Below, piece by piece: positions 1 to 11,555 of a stretch of DNA of 64,000 bases. This stretch comes from Paulownia fortunei (Eukaryota; Streptophyta; Magnoliopsida; Lamiales; Paulowniaceae): contig CM033116.1 of NCBI GenBank assembly GCA_019321725.1, positions 7,148,841-7,212,840 of the forward strand. The letters run 5' to 3'. Each line of letters begins with the position of its first letter. Position 1 is the stretch's first letter. The notes under the pieces are model-generated. The model ran no database searches, was not told the DNA's origin, and was given only the letters and a program-made list of their open reading frames with translations. A program made the translations under genes and the position numbers.

Positions 1-138
1 AAATTGAGCCATAAAATAAGACAAACACATTATTGATTCAACCAAGGCAAGATGTCTGAATTTGATAAGTTTTCTTGAACTTATCTCATATAAATTATGT
101 TTAATTTTTGTCAATAATCAGTCAAAAAATAAAGTTGA

Positions 139-960
139 AAATATAAATTTTAATTAAGAATAGGATGCAACCAAAATAATATGTTTCAAAATTATTTGTT
201 TACAACTAATATATGATAGCAGTAATTGTTTAGCATTGTGAAAATTGGACTTTGAAAAATTTTACTTTCATCAAGTCTGAAAAGAGTTCTCACTCATTTT
301 ATTTGATACATATATAGTGGACTTTGACTACTTTTTTTTATTTTGCCCACTTTAGTACTTAACAAAACTTACGAGAAACCCTAATTATGAGGTTCCCACT
401 TCCCACTTCATTCATCCACTTCCCAATCGTTTCCCCCTCTTCCATTTCTCTCTTTCTCTTCTGCATCTTTTTATTCAGCTCTCATCTTTTCTTTCTTCTA
501 GTTACATAAATATCATTATTTCTCTTAATAAATCTTCCTCATCATCCTTAGTATATTCAATCACTGGAAATGTTGCGCTACTATGCTACGAGCTACTTCT
601 CAACCTGTTCACTGCCTTAGAGCCACCTCTAAACCTGCGAAGAAGAGAGGCACAAATAATTTTTTTTTGATTTTGTGAACAAAAAAGAATTTCAGTAAAA
701 ACTGGGTTTGCTAGTTAGTTCGGTTTAATTTTTATCGGCTCATCAATTTTCATCGGTTCACAGATGGTCTATTGCGACTCGTTTTAGATGAAAATAGGAT
801 GTAACCAAAATAATAACATATAATTTCTTTTCAAAATATTTATTTATAACTAAGATATGATAGCAGTAATTATTTAGAATTGTGAAAATTGGACTTGAAA
901 ATTTTTGCTATCAACAAGTCTCAAAAGAGTTCACACTTATTTTATTTGATATATATATAG
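139..960. repeat. Dispersed repeat family, one full and one partial unit
   Basis: A unit beginning near an AGGATGCAACCAAAATAAT-like stretch, followed by a conserved 'gatagcagtaattgttt' segment, a pyrimidine-rich stretch, a CACTGGAAATGTTGCGC-like segment near 560-580, and a tail rich in 'ggttcg/ggttca' phrases near 710-790. Part of the unit restarts at about 785-960. Related units lie at 25872-26697, 56030-56760 and 56940-57670. No coding capacity is convincing; a 97-residue frame in the second copy at 26120-26413 is broken by one-base indels here. The class is unknown to me; I saw no transposase or clear terminal inverted repeats. Confidence 0.6.
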
Positions 961-965
961 TGGAT

Positions 966-3300
966 AATATTCTTTTTCAAGAGATATCAATTCTTTCATT
1001 ACCTAATATTCTACTATATCTCTATCTAGATTTAGTTAGATAAGAGTGCCCTACCGATCCATATAATCCACTAGCTTTCAATAAATATTATGTATATGAC
1101 TGTTCCATGTATTAAATCATGGCATGCATTATTAGAACACTAATTGCAGATGGCCTATACTTCTAATAACATTAAGATCATAATATATGCTCAACATAAA
1201 ATGAAATAATCTTACACCATAGTAAGTATACTTCTAAAAATCGGCTAACCATAGCTTTAGCTTAGGATGTATAGCTTATAAAAATCATAATAAAACTAAA
1301 ATAACACAAATTAAGCATTGCAAATCAAGAATTGAATGAGGAAAAGTGAAGAAAAATTGATATGAGAAAGGAATAAGAAATCTAGCAAGACACTAAGTAT
1401 GTGTGCATAAATTTACCTTCTATTTTTTCTCCTCTATTTCTCTCATTTTTTCATACTTATTTTTTGAAGCTAGATACCCCTCTTCTCTTTTGGTTGATGC
1501 TCATCTCCCTTTTTATAGCCAAACCCATGCTCTATTTTTTTCTTAATTTCTAAGACAAGAAGTCACAAGTTAAAATTTGACAATTGATCTGCTAGCCTCA
1601 TTTGACTGCTTTTTCCCTTTGCTAACATTTGATTTAGCTGTTATGGTCTGTACATATCTGTAGCCCCATGTGTTAGATTTTATTTCTAGCAGGACTTACC
1701 TAATTCCAGTCACTAGAGAGAAAGTTATGCTTAATTTATGGAGATGTGTTTAAATAGAGAGATTTATTCCAATATAGACATTCTGACGAATTTTTTGCTT
1801 TTATCAAGGCTGAACTGGACTGAGCTTCTAACAGAAAATTTGTATCCCTTTATCTTAGCTTTCAAATTGATCATGATTCAATTCAAAAGGGCTTTTGAGT
1901 AGCAAGTTATGTCCAAATATGAAACTTGGCCAAATTTGAAAATATCCCAAATCCAAATTTTCAACTATCACATTCATAGACCATGAGCTTTCATGCATAT
2001 TTTAATTTACACAAGATGGACTTTGACAAAAATATCCTTTTTTACAGATTCCCTTCAATATATTGTTCCACTTTCAATGGTTACAAGAATATTATTTTCA
2101 TGTGACCACGACTTTCAATTTTAATCAATATTATTTTTTGAGAGATATCAATTCTATCGTTACCTAACAATTTACTATATCCCTATGTAGATTTAGTTAG
2201 ATAAGAATGCCTTACTAATCCATGCAATCCACTAGCTTTCAAGAAACATTATGTCTATGATTATTCCATGTATTAATTCATATATCTCTATATTCAATTA
2301 ATCCGCAACATGTATCATTAGAACACTCATTGCAACACTACCTCTTAGTCTCAATTACAACTAACCAAATCTATTAAAAGATGGACTGTACTTCTAATAG
2401 CATTAGGATCATAATGTATGCTCACCATAAAATCAAATAATCTTATACCATAGTGAGTACACTTTTTTCGGTTAACCTTAGCCTTAACTTAGGAAGTTTA
2501 GCTCATAAAAACCATAATAAAACTGAAATAACATGAATTAACCATTTCAAATCAAGAATTCAATGAGGAAAAGTGAAGAAAAATAGATATGAGAAAGGAA
2601 TAAAAAATCTAGCAAGACCCTAAGTATGTTTGTATAATTTTGTCTTCCTATTTTGTCTCCTCTATTTTTTTCATTTTTTCTCACTTATTTTCTGAAGCTA
2701 GACTCACTTATTCTCCTCTAGTTGATGATCATCTCCCTTTTTTATAGCCAAACTCACGTTCCATTTTTTTTTAATTTAACTGAATTTCTAAGATAAGAAG
2801 TCACATGCTGAAATCTGCCAATTGATTTGCCCGCCTTTTTTGACTATTTTTTCACTTTGTTAACCTCAAATTTAGTTATTATGGTTTGATACATATTTGT
2901 AGCCCCATGTGTTAGATTTTATTTCTAGCTAGATTCACTTAATTCCAATCACTAGAGGAAAAATTATGCTTGATTTATGGAGATGTGTCTGAATAGAGAG
3001 ATTTCTTCCACTATAGACATTATGATGAATTTTCTACTTTTCTCAAAGTTGAACTGGATTGAGCTTCCAACTGAGAAGTTGCATCTCTCTGTCTTAGCTT
3101 TCAAATGGATCATGATTCAATTAAAAAGGGCTTTTGAACAGCATATTATGTCCAAAATATGAAACTTGCCCAGTCTGAACCTTAAATCCAAATTTTCAAC
3201 CATCACATTTATAGCCCATGTACTTTCTTGCATATTTTGATTTATACATGATGGGCTTTGGAAAAAATAGATCTTTTCTTCTAATTATGCTTCTTTGATC
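966..3300. repeat. Imperfect tandem duplication, unit about 1.16 kb
   Basis: The segment starting near 966 with 'gagatatcaattcttt' is repeated from about 2128. Both units share the same order: 'agatttagttagataag', a 'gtagccccatgtgttagatttt' segment split over several words, 'agagaaagttatgc'-like text, a 'gaactgga' phrase, and the end 'aagttatgtccaaa'. The units differ by many substitutions and indels, so the duplication is old. The 'gagaaagttatg...' phrase also recurs near 11700-11930, so this may derive from a dispersed repeat. No protein-coding gene is supported; the 61-residue frame at 2977-3162 is not conserved in the first unit. Confidence 0.6.
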
Positions 3301-3774
3301 TAATGAAAAATTATCTCCTAATTTGCTTCTACAAAATAGTTTTACAACATGATTGAACAAATGGTAGCATTAAATTTGTGATGTCAGGGGCATAAAGCCA
3401 TGTCAAATTATGTACTTATCACAAAAGTGTTCTCTCAATTAAATTTATGATGTGACACAACCAATTCTAAACTATTTTTATGGCAAAATATGTAAAAGTA
3501 CAGAAAATATGTATTTTTCAACTCATATCCCAAACATTGTATCTGGTCAAACTAGACCAAAAAATTTGAAACAGAAAGATTGTATTATAAGTTGCATGGA
3601 AAAGAAAAATTAGAAAAAAAATTGATTTGTTGTTGTTGCTTTATTCTCTTCAATTCACTAACATTTAGAATTGTTGGTAATTGAATAATAATTATGTCTC
3701 CACAGCCTTTAGTTGTTTAGAATTTTCAATACTATAATATTAGAAAAGGAAATTATAAAGGTCAGAAAATATGC
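3301..3774. other. Intergenic, nothing recognised
   Basis: AT-rich sequence between the tandem repeat and segmental block X. It holds short homopolymers and a small 'ttgttgttgttgc' repeat near 3629-3641. I see no gene. The second-copy equivalent is 29037-29510. Confidence 0.6.
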
Positions 3775-4156
3775 TTTTTTATTTTTGTCACCATGAGTTG
3801 ATTTAGTGCATCAATATGCAAATATTCTATTTTAATGTTCTTTCTTGATCTTAGATAGTTGTATTTAAGCTTCTATGATTCTTATTGCTTATAGCTTCAT
3901 AAGTTTTCCCAGGGTAACTTGGAACACATATGAGAAAAACTTGGCAAACCAGTAATATAAATAACAATATAAGATAATATTGCTTATGCAAACCCATTTA
4001 TTTATATAATCCATTATTAAAAACATCATACGACACAAGTGCCTCTTTATTTCGTCATTGATTAGCCTCAGACATTGCATAAATGCCTGTAAAGTATCAA
4101 TGAAACACATTTATTTATATTTTGTGTCCATTATTTATGTTTACAATTGACGAGAA

Positions 4157-4642
4157 TTAAGGGGGTAAATTAGAACAACCACCTAGAAGACCACAAATAA
4201 CATTTTGGGGTAACTCTTTTTCTTCTCTGAGATGACTAGGGTAGGCCAAGCTTGAGTCCTTTTTCTCTTGTAGATCCTCAGAAGTGAGATGATTCTCAAA
4301 CTTTCATGTTGTAACAGACTGTTCACAACCATCTAGAAGAGAATATATAACTTCTGGGGGTAACTTTTCTTCTCGAAGATGATCATAGTCGGCCATGCTT
4401 GTGTCTCTTTTTTCTTGCAGATCCGTAGTAGCAAGATGATTCAAAAACTTTGATGTTGAAATAGACTATTGACAACCACCAATAAGAGAACCAATAACTT
4501 TTGGTTGTGTGTTTTCTTCTGCAAGATGGCTTGGGTCGGCTAGGTTTGAGTTTGTCTCTATAAGATGACGAGAGTCACCATTGCATGAAAAATTTATCAC
4601 TATCAATGCCGATACTGAAATAAAGCCTCTTTCAGAAGCTAT
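4157..4642 (-). pseudogene. Cys-x5-Cys repeat secreted precursor, X member (pseudogene)
   Basis: Minus-strand reading frame of 162 codons with no net indels. It is clearly related to the Y gene at 14698-15232. The start codon is lost (ATG to ATA at 4640-4642). Next come a signal-peptide-like stretch (about residues 1-22) and three repeats. Each repeat has a Cys-x5-Cys core, a following 'TSKF-x-NHL' segment, and a charged spacer containing DLQEKKD and HL-x-EEK. The core of repeat 1 has lost its first Cys (to Gly) and is followed by TAG. Repeat 2 has Cys to Tyr and an in-frame TGA. The last core (VICGLLGGC) is intact and followed by five residues and TAA. The broken start and two stops make this a pseudogene, though the length and repeat phase are preserved. 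Family identity is unknown to me. Confidence 0.75.
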
Positions 4643-4713
4643 TATGCTTGATGTATATCTTACTCTTTGTTATAATATCAGAAATCTGTAATGGTAAAGT
4701 TGCCAATGGTGTG

Positions 4714-4721
4714 TTTAAATA
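4714..4721 (-). promoter_or_regulatory. TATA-like box of the X precursor pseudogene
   Basis: TATTTAAA on the minus strand, about 72 bp upstream of the former start codon. The same motif is conserved at nearly the same distance in front of the Y gene (15302-15309), which supports a shared core promoter. Confidence 0.45.
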
Positions 4722-5749
4722 GAAATTCAAAATTTGATATTAAAGGCACATGCATACAATTTCCTTGAGTATCATACATCGGAATGCAATTATCACATTT
4801 TAAATTAAGTTAGGTACAATATGACTGGACCATTGCAATGTTAATTAATATTAATGTAGTCTACAGATAATATATTACATCTCTTACACAAAGTACAAGG
4901 ATGGATGCACTGCCAAAATTGAATTTAAGATACATATTGTTGGATTGAGCACTTGTGGTGGTGTCAAAAGAACATTAATTTTCACTAACAATTCTAATCT
5001 TTTTAGCCTTCACAGTAGCCCATGCATCATGTGGAAACTTTATGTGACACTATCAATATCGTGAGTCTCTTTTACAAGCTGAATTATTTCCATACCTCAT
5101 CCATTATTCATTTTCCCTAATTATCTCTATTAGGTGGCTAACTTGCTATCTTGAGTTTAATGCTTATTGTTACGTCAAAATCCAAGGTTGTATTGATAAG
5201 CTAACTATAATATTTAGACATTAGTTGTAGCATAAGTGTCTAATGAAGTGTAACTTGATCGACATATTGAACCACTTCAATTGTGAGGTTAATTATTACC
5301 ATATCCAAGCTAACACATAGGTGTGACTAGTATGTTTCAGTCGAACCACATCAACATATATATGCATTTTTTAATATTCTAGCCATTCAGTACCTTCAAT
5401 TGTTTTCCACTTAATTATACTAAACTTATGCATAATTTATCTTTAGGAAAAATAATATGTAACAAAAAATGCATTTTAGATTTTTTTGGTGAAATGATCT
5501 TTTATTTCAAATACAAAATATTGTCAACTCACCATGATCTCCATGAATGTGATGATAATTTAATTGTTGGTAGAAATAGTACCATTGTAACCTTCATTTA
5601 TGGTTGTAGTCAGAAAAAGTATAGTTTTTATGAGGTTTGGCCATGCATTAACCGAGGGTTTCACATATGCGTTATGATTTGTTGTTTGTGTGAGCCATTC
5701 ATACTCTCCCATTAAGTGGAGAGAAGTCTTTTTATAGGTATTGTGTATC

Positions 5750-6597
5750 TGTAATACAAATTTCGTTGTCTACAAAGATTAACAAATATGAGAATAGTAC
5801 AAATTGAAATTTATTGAATTAAAAAGATAAATTGGTCTCTATGAAGCCTCTAATCCTTCTCTTCAAGAATATTTTTTTTCGGTATTTGAACTTTTGGAGG
5901 TGAAATCGCTGATTTGATCTCTTCCGAACTTGATTTCGTCTTCAATAACATTAATACAAAAGTTTAGGCCTTTAATCACGAATCAAAAGTTAGAATTCAA
6001 GAACGTTGACTTCTTGGATTTAAATATTATCGACCCTCTGATCACCTCCAAGATTAATTTGATCTCCAATAACATTAATTCAAGTGTTTAACAATGTAAT
6101 CTCAAACTAAATGCTATTATTTGAGTATACTCAGCGATGAATGCCTTGAACTCTGTGGATCTACTTGATTTTAATCACCTTTGATTGAGAGAATTTCCTT
6201 CAACACTTTTCTTGCTTGGACTTCTTCTTCACAACTTATGTTGTTGTTGTGTTTAATTCTTTGGATGTGACTTATATTTATACTTGTAGGATAGGAATTA
6301 TTGGATAAGTCATTTGATGAAGTATCACGATTTGATTGACTCTTTATGATTTAGTTGATATCTATCTCTTTGATCATAAGACTTGATGCAATCTTGATTG
6401 CCAAGAATTGAGTCCGACACTTGATGATAATGATTGACCAATAAAATATATATTATAATATCAATTGATTAACTATTTACTTTTGGAAGTAAATTTGGTT
6501 AAATTTCCAATATAAATAGAAAATATAAAAAAGAGATATTTAATATATTATTTCATATGTGTCACCATTAAATTGGGACAAATTTTATTTATCTACA
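5750..6597 (-). repeat. LTR (3' LTR on the minus strand)
   Basis: 848 bp, starting TGTAATACAAATTTCG and ending ATCTACA. Related to 9035-9906 over its whole length with many substitutions and small indels. The purine-containing GTGAGGGTATT stretch just outside on the minus strand fits the polypurine-tract position. Confidence 0.85.
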
Positions 6598-6699
6598 AAT
6601 ACCCTCACGAGACTTGTTCACGGACAATGCGTCTTTGAGTGAATAAGCCTCGAACTCTTTCATCAATAGGATCAAGTCACAACAATTTGCTTGAACTTA

Positions 6700-7310
6700 T
6701 TTGGAACATAGAGATATTTTCAACTCATATCAATGAGTTCTTCTGTTAATTTGATTTGAATTTATGAATAGTTTATCCTCATATCAAGGAGCTCTTCAAA
6801 TGAATTGATTTGAATTCGTTGATAGTTTATCCTCATATCAAGGAGTTCTTGACTTGATTTGAATTTGTAGACAATTTATCCTTATATTAAGGAGTTCTTG
6901 ACTTGAATTTATTTGAAATTTTTAGATAATTTATACTCGCATCAAGGAGTCTTCATTTGAATTCAAAATATGTAGATAGTTTATACTTGTATCAAGGAGT
7001 CTCCATTTGAATTTGAAATTTATAGGATATTTTATAATTTGAAGTTGGTAGATAGTTATGCTTGTATCAATGAGTCTCTATTTGAATTTGAATTTGGTAC
7101 ATAGTTTATGCTCGTATCAAGTAGTCTTTATTTAAATTTGAATTTTGGTAGATAGTTTATACTCGTATCATGGAGTCTTCAAATTAATTTGATTTGTAGA
7201 CCTTTTATACTTATGTCAAGGAGGTTTTGAATTTACTTAAACTTGCTGATAGTTTAACTCATATAAAGGAGTTATGGACATTTTATGCTCTTATCAAGGT
7301 GCATTTCAGC
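6700..7310. repeat. Minisatellite, about 60-bp units, inside the retrotransposon
   Basis: Roughly ten degenerate units built around 'gatagtttatactcgtatc' followed by 'aaggagtcttcatttgaatttg'-like text. Units vary in length. The array lies between the gag remnant and the 3' LTR, where a complete element would carry pol. Expansion of a short untranslated or spacer segment is the simplest reading. The second-copy equivalent is 32436-33046. Confidence 0.7.
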
Positions 7311-7315
7311 AGGAT

Positions 7316-8963
7316 TTAATTTGACAATTTTAGAGAGTTTATGCTCATATCTAGGAGTATTGAAAAGTCGAAGTGAGCAGTTGTGGCATATGATACCACA
7401 TCTTCAACATCTTTATCTTCATCATCATTGACATCACTTGGGCATTCTTGTTTGCTAAAATTTATGCTTATCTCAATAGCATGTGCACGAGTCGCTAATT
7501 TTCCAAAAAAAATTAGTTTGATTCCTTGAAGTATGTGGCAGAAACTCCAGTGTATTCCTTGGACGCATATCTCAGTTATAGAAGTTTTTGACAAAATATC
7601 ATTTTAGTTTAAAGATAAATTTTTCCAATTATTGATATATTCAAGCGTGGGCTCATCTTCTTTTTGTCTTAAATTAGCAAACTCAACCATACTAACAGTA
7701 CGATGCGTGTTGTAAAAGTGATTGAAAAACTCCTATTCCAACTGCTTCTAACTATCAATTGAGTTTACCTCCAAGTTGGTGTACCAATCAAATATATTTT
7801 CCATCAATAAGCGAACAAATTGCATAAACAGGTAATCTCCATATGTTCTAGCATTGTTGCACGTCTCAATAAAATGAGCCACACATTGCTTTGGTTGCCT
7901 TTGCCATTAAATTGCTAAAATTTTGGGGGTTAATTCTCTAAGTGTATGGTTTGGCATAAGCTAAAGTTGACTTGGAGCTTCCATCAAACAAAGTTTACTT
8001 GGAGCTTCCATCGAACTTATCTTTGATAGTCTCCATGATATCTCATTCAGTTGGTTAACAGGAACAACACATTTGATGAACCTTGCAACTTTTTAGTTGA
8101 AAAATTCTCCTTTTCACTTGATTGTTGCTTTGTGGGCTTATCAATTTCGTCATAAGCTTCAAGTTATTTTCCCATCACGCGACTAGCATTAGTATATCCA
8201 ATTTATTCATCAACTTTGTGATTTGAGAGTCTTGCTCCTTGAATGTGGTTCGTGAGTCCTTCGACAACATTAAGCAAATTTGCAATTTGCTCATCTAATG
8301 AAGTAGTTTGGACCACCAAGAGTATTGCGACTTCAAAATTTGAGCTTGTATAAAATTCAAACATCATAGTTAGATTTAACAACTCTTTATCCATAGCTTC
8401 TGTTTCTTGCTTTGCCCCCAATTTGATTGATAATGTTAAATCATCATGTTCCTTTTTTCCCTCATGCTTGTGTTTTGGAGTGCTGACTTCATGGCTTGGC
8501 AATACACCATCTTATCTTGCATCCCCATGCTTGTGATTTGGAGTGGCAACTTCAGCTTCATAACTCGACAACACACTATCTTGTCTTGCCCCTTTATGCT
8601 TGTGATTTGGAGTGGCGACATAAGTTCTTGGCTCGGGAACATACCATCTTATCTTGTCCTCTTATGCTTGTGGTTTGGAGTGGCAACTTCATGGCTCGAC
8701 AATACACCATCTTGTCTTGCCCCCTTATGCTTGTGATTTGAAGTGGCGACTTCATGACTCGACAAAACAACATCTTATCTTACCCCCTTATGCTTGTGAT
8801 TTGGAGTGGCGACTTCATGGCTCAATAAAACATAATCTTGTCTTGCCCCCTTATGCATGTGAATTGGAGTGGCGACTTCAACTTCATGGATCGGTAACAC
8901 TCCATGTCTCGACATAGAAAATTTAACATGTATGGAGTTGGAGTGATTGTCTTTCATCCTCAT
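7316..8963 (-). pseudogene. Degraded Ty3/gypsy gag
   Basis: Read on the minus strand from about 8963. A short leader is followed by a repeated segment (HEVATPNHKHKGARQD-type, about 21 residues), then an acidic stretch and an 'SLDEQIANL' segment. Next comes a retrotransposon-gag core at about 7930-7430 with recognisable pieces: HFIETCNNARTYGDY, 'FDWYTNLE', 'NHFYNTHRTVSMVEFANL', 'YINNWKNLSLN' and 'ATRAHAIEISI'. In intact plant gag proteins these correspond to the capsid-like domain. Several in-frame stops (for example where the family has Trp) and frame changes break it. It cannot make a full gag protein. Confidence 0.8.
8462..8906. repeat. Coding minisatellite, seven 63-69-bp units
   Basis: Seven direct units start with 'atgcttgtgatttggagtgg' or a close variant at 8462, 8528, 8597, 8665, 8728, 8791 and 8854. 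Unit lengths are 63, 66, 68 or 69 bp. On the minus strand the 63-bp unit encodes 21 residues of the form KGARQDGVLSSHEVATPNHKH, split here because it is a repeat consensus. The array sits in the N-terminal part of gag. Open frames on the plus strand over this array are shadows. The second-copy equivalent is 34199-34643. Confidence 0.8.
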
Positions 8964-9034
8964 TTAAATTTTGAAATTGATTTGAAAAAAAGAGATGAGA
9001 GGTAGACATCATCCCATTGGGCATGCTAGAAATT

Positions 9035-9906
9035 TGTAATACAAATTTTGTTGCCTTCAAAGATTAAAAAATAGGACAAAGAGTACAATTTTTATTAAAT
9101 TAAAAAGATAAAATGATTACAATCTCTATGAGCCTCTGATTCTTATCTTTAAGAACAAGAATTTTTGCAATTTGAACTTTTGGAGGTAGAATTGCTGATT
9201 TGATCTCCTCCGAATTTGATTTTATTCTTTAATAATATTAATTCAAAGGTTTAACACCTTAATCTTGAATCAAATATTAAAACTTCAAGAACGTTGACTT
9301 CTTTGATTTGAATATTTGTTGGTGGAATCGACCATCCGATCTTCTCCAAGATTGATTTGATATTAAAAAATATTAATTTGAGGGTTTAACAATGTAATCT
9401 CGAAATTAACACTATTATTTGACTATGCTTTACGATGAACGCCTTGATTTTTGTCTTGAACACTGTAGATTTCCTTGAATTTGATCACTTTTGATTGAGA
9501 GAATTTCCTTCAACACCTTTTTTGCTTGAACTTTTTCTTCACAACTTATGTTGTTGTTGTGTTTAACTCTTTGGATATGACCCCTATTTATACTTGTAGG
9601 ATAGAGATTATTGGATAGGTCATTTGATGAAGTAGGAAGATTTGATTGACTCTTCATGATTTGATTGATATTTATCTCATTGATCACAAGATTTGATGCA
9701 ATCTTCATTGCCGAGAATTGAGTTTGACACTTGGTGATATTTGACTGACCAATAAAATATATATTATAATATCAATTAATTAACTATTTGCTTTTGAAAG
9801 TAAATTTGGTTAAATTCCTAATATAAATAAAAAAATAAAAAAATTAATATTTAATATATTATTTCACGTGTCACCATTTAATTGGGATAAATTTTATTTG
9901 TCCACA
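9035..9906 (-). repeat. LTR (5' LTR on the minus strand)
   Basis: 872 bp, starting TGTAATACAAATTTTG and ending GTCCACA. Direct repeat of 5750-6597. In the second large copy, the part at 9045-9360 differs at about 14 positions by eye, while its surroundings are identical. Confidence 0.85.
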
Positions 9907-10620
9907 ATATCATGTTAATATACTATAATGTCTAGAAAGTAAAATGACTCAATGTGCACCCAACTTAATTTACCAATAGAGTAGTCGTGTAGATAAATTG
10001 GAGAGTAAGATGAAAATGAGAGTAAGGGCACATGCTTTCAATTTCCACAAATTTAACTTCATTGCATATAATTTAACCGTGTACAATATAACCTATCCAA
10101 GGTTGGGTTCAAAGATGGATGTATCGTCAAAGATATTTGATATGCAGTGATGAACTTAGCTATTGTTACCAAGCCAAAGCAACTTAAACAATCAGAATAA
10201 TTCGGCTCAGCTATTGAACGCTCATAGTAGCAAGAAAATAATTTTTCAATTATATACGACTCTACAAACACCATGAGGGCTTGTTTCCGTAGCAACAAAC
10301 TAAAATTGGTAAAAATAGCAATACTCAAATTTTTAAACCTTCGTAATAGCCCGAGCAACACATTTCAACCATGTACAACATATATATTTGAGATACATCT
10401 TGTTTGTTATGGTTGTTGTACTATTATCTTGAACTTTAAATTTAATTTATGGAATTGTTATTGTTTCTACACCTATCTAGTTAGTCTATAGGGTGTAGTG
10501 GAAAGCCACATATAATCAATTTACTCGATCTTATCTTCATCATAGTACATTTATGCATCTCCAATTAAGTCAATCACAATACAACTAAGTCGTCACTGCA
10601 TTAACAAATGAATATGGTGG

Positions 10621-11473
10621 CTTATTTAAATATATAGCTCAAAGTACAACTAATTTTTTATTTTAATGAACCATCATGCACCTATATTGTTAGGTTGAAG
10701 GCTACACAATGATACTCAACACATGGTCATCCAGTCACATTGAACAACTTCAACGTAATAATTAAGAACTACTGTAAGTTTTTATCTCTACTATTAAGGC
10801 TTTGTATATCTGCCACTAATAGTGAACACTTACTATCTTAACCAAAAATCAAATGTAATATTTCAATGCCTACAACTCTTACTAAACATCAAAAGCCAAA
10901 TAGAGACCACTAAGAAAGTCAAAGTATTTATAATAAAAATTACAATGCAACCATACTAAAAAAACCTTTAGAGAAGCAATCTTACATTATCCTTTTTAAA
11001 TTGGAGATATACTAATAGGCAAGTTTGAAAAAATTAAAAGTTCAAGATCAAAGGGAAAGAACAAAATACGAATTTTGTTTGCACTGTAAATTCAATATTG
11101 CACAAACCCATTTCCAAACAAAATTAGTTTTATGGTCCCAATGATTTAAATATAAAACTTGCATTTTAAGAACAAAACCAGTGTGTGGTACATGAAAAAT
11201 GAAGGATAGAGTGCCATCAACGTACAATTAACGTGAGTAGTTCTTGTAGCAATTTTCTTGAAATGGGTTAAGTTTGTTGCCACTTATAAAATGATGGTGA
11301 AATTGTTTGTTTACACAAGATAATATTTATTGTAACAATCTCTAACAAAATTTATTGTCGCTTCAATGTTTTCAATATTTACCTTAGCTAAGAATTTTCT
11401 TGAAACTGAATTGTTATGCAAATGGATAGGGGCAACAAGATATTAGTATGATGTTTTTTCTTAGTTGAATTAT
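10621..11473. other. Intergenic, nothing recognised
   Basis: AT-rich sequence after block X. Short open frames here and at 10059-10491 lack any conserved motif and have poor codon character. The second-copy equivalent is about 36358-37210. Confidence 0.5.
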
Positions 11474-11555
11474 GCCTTGACGCTTTGTATGGCGCCTTGG
11501 CACCATGCCTCGATGCTTTGTATGGCGCCTTGGCACCATGCCTCGATGCTATGTT
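11474..11555. repeat. Short tandem repeat, 33-bp unit with internal near-palindrome
   Basis: Two 33-bp units (11474-11506 and 11507-11539) and a partial third. Each contains TGGCGCCTTGGCACCA, a near-palindrome with 7-bp arms and one mismatch. This patch is GC-richer than its surroundings. The second-copy equivalent is 37211-37292. Confidence 0.8.

Larger units (their letters stand above)
5750..9906 (-). mobile_element. Non-autonomous gag-only LTR retrotransposon (Ty3/gypsy-like)
   Basis: Bounded by two related direct repeats (LTRs at 5750-6597 and 9035-9906), each starting TG and ending CA. Flanks are GTATC at 5745-5749 and ATATC at 9907-9911, a 5-bp target duplication with one mismatch. The paralogous block Y holds the uninterrupted site at 16305-16309. 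A degraded gag region lies on the minus strand. I see no protease, reverse transcriptase, RNase H or integrase, and 4.2 kb is too short for an autonomous gypsy element. The sequence after the minus-strand 5' LTR (GCATGCCCAATGGGATG) resembles the region after the primer-binding site in plant gypsy elements. The LTRs differ in length and at many positions, so the insertion is not recent. Confidence 0.85.
3775..10620. repeat. Segmental duplication block X (paralogous to Y)
   Basis: Block X and block Y (12121-17001) align over their lengths once their private insertions are removed. They share the upstream 'agattcttattgctta' segment, the cysteine-repeat peptide gene, the following promoter-like stretch, and a downstream part ending near 'caaatgaatatgg'. 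Divergence is much higher than between the two large copies, so this duplication is older. X carries a 4.2-kb LTR retrotransposon (5750-9906) that Y lacks. Confidence 0.8.

Noticed and set aside
2977..3162. 61-residue ORF as a gene
   Set aside because: It is not conserved in the neighbouring tandem unit at about 1739-1910, which has stops in the same frame; no known motif.
5428..5715. 95-residue ORF upstream of the retrotransposon
   Set aside because: The paralogous stretch in block Y (about 15970-16270) is not open in that frame, and there is no motif.
8462..8906. CRISPR-like array
   Set aside because: Units are contiguous and degenerate with no unique spacers, inside a plant retrotransposon gag.
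8446..8917. Plus-strand ORFs with a repeated 'HACDLEW' pattern, as a possible repeat protein
   Set aside because: Three overlapping frames cover the same minisatellite. The minus strand gives the gag-related reading, so these are shadows.
10059..10491. 100- and 72-residue overlapping ORFs on opposite strands
   Set aside because: The block Y paralogue carries stops in both frames; composition is that of AT-rich noncoding DNA.
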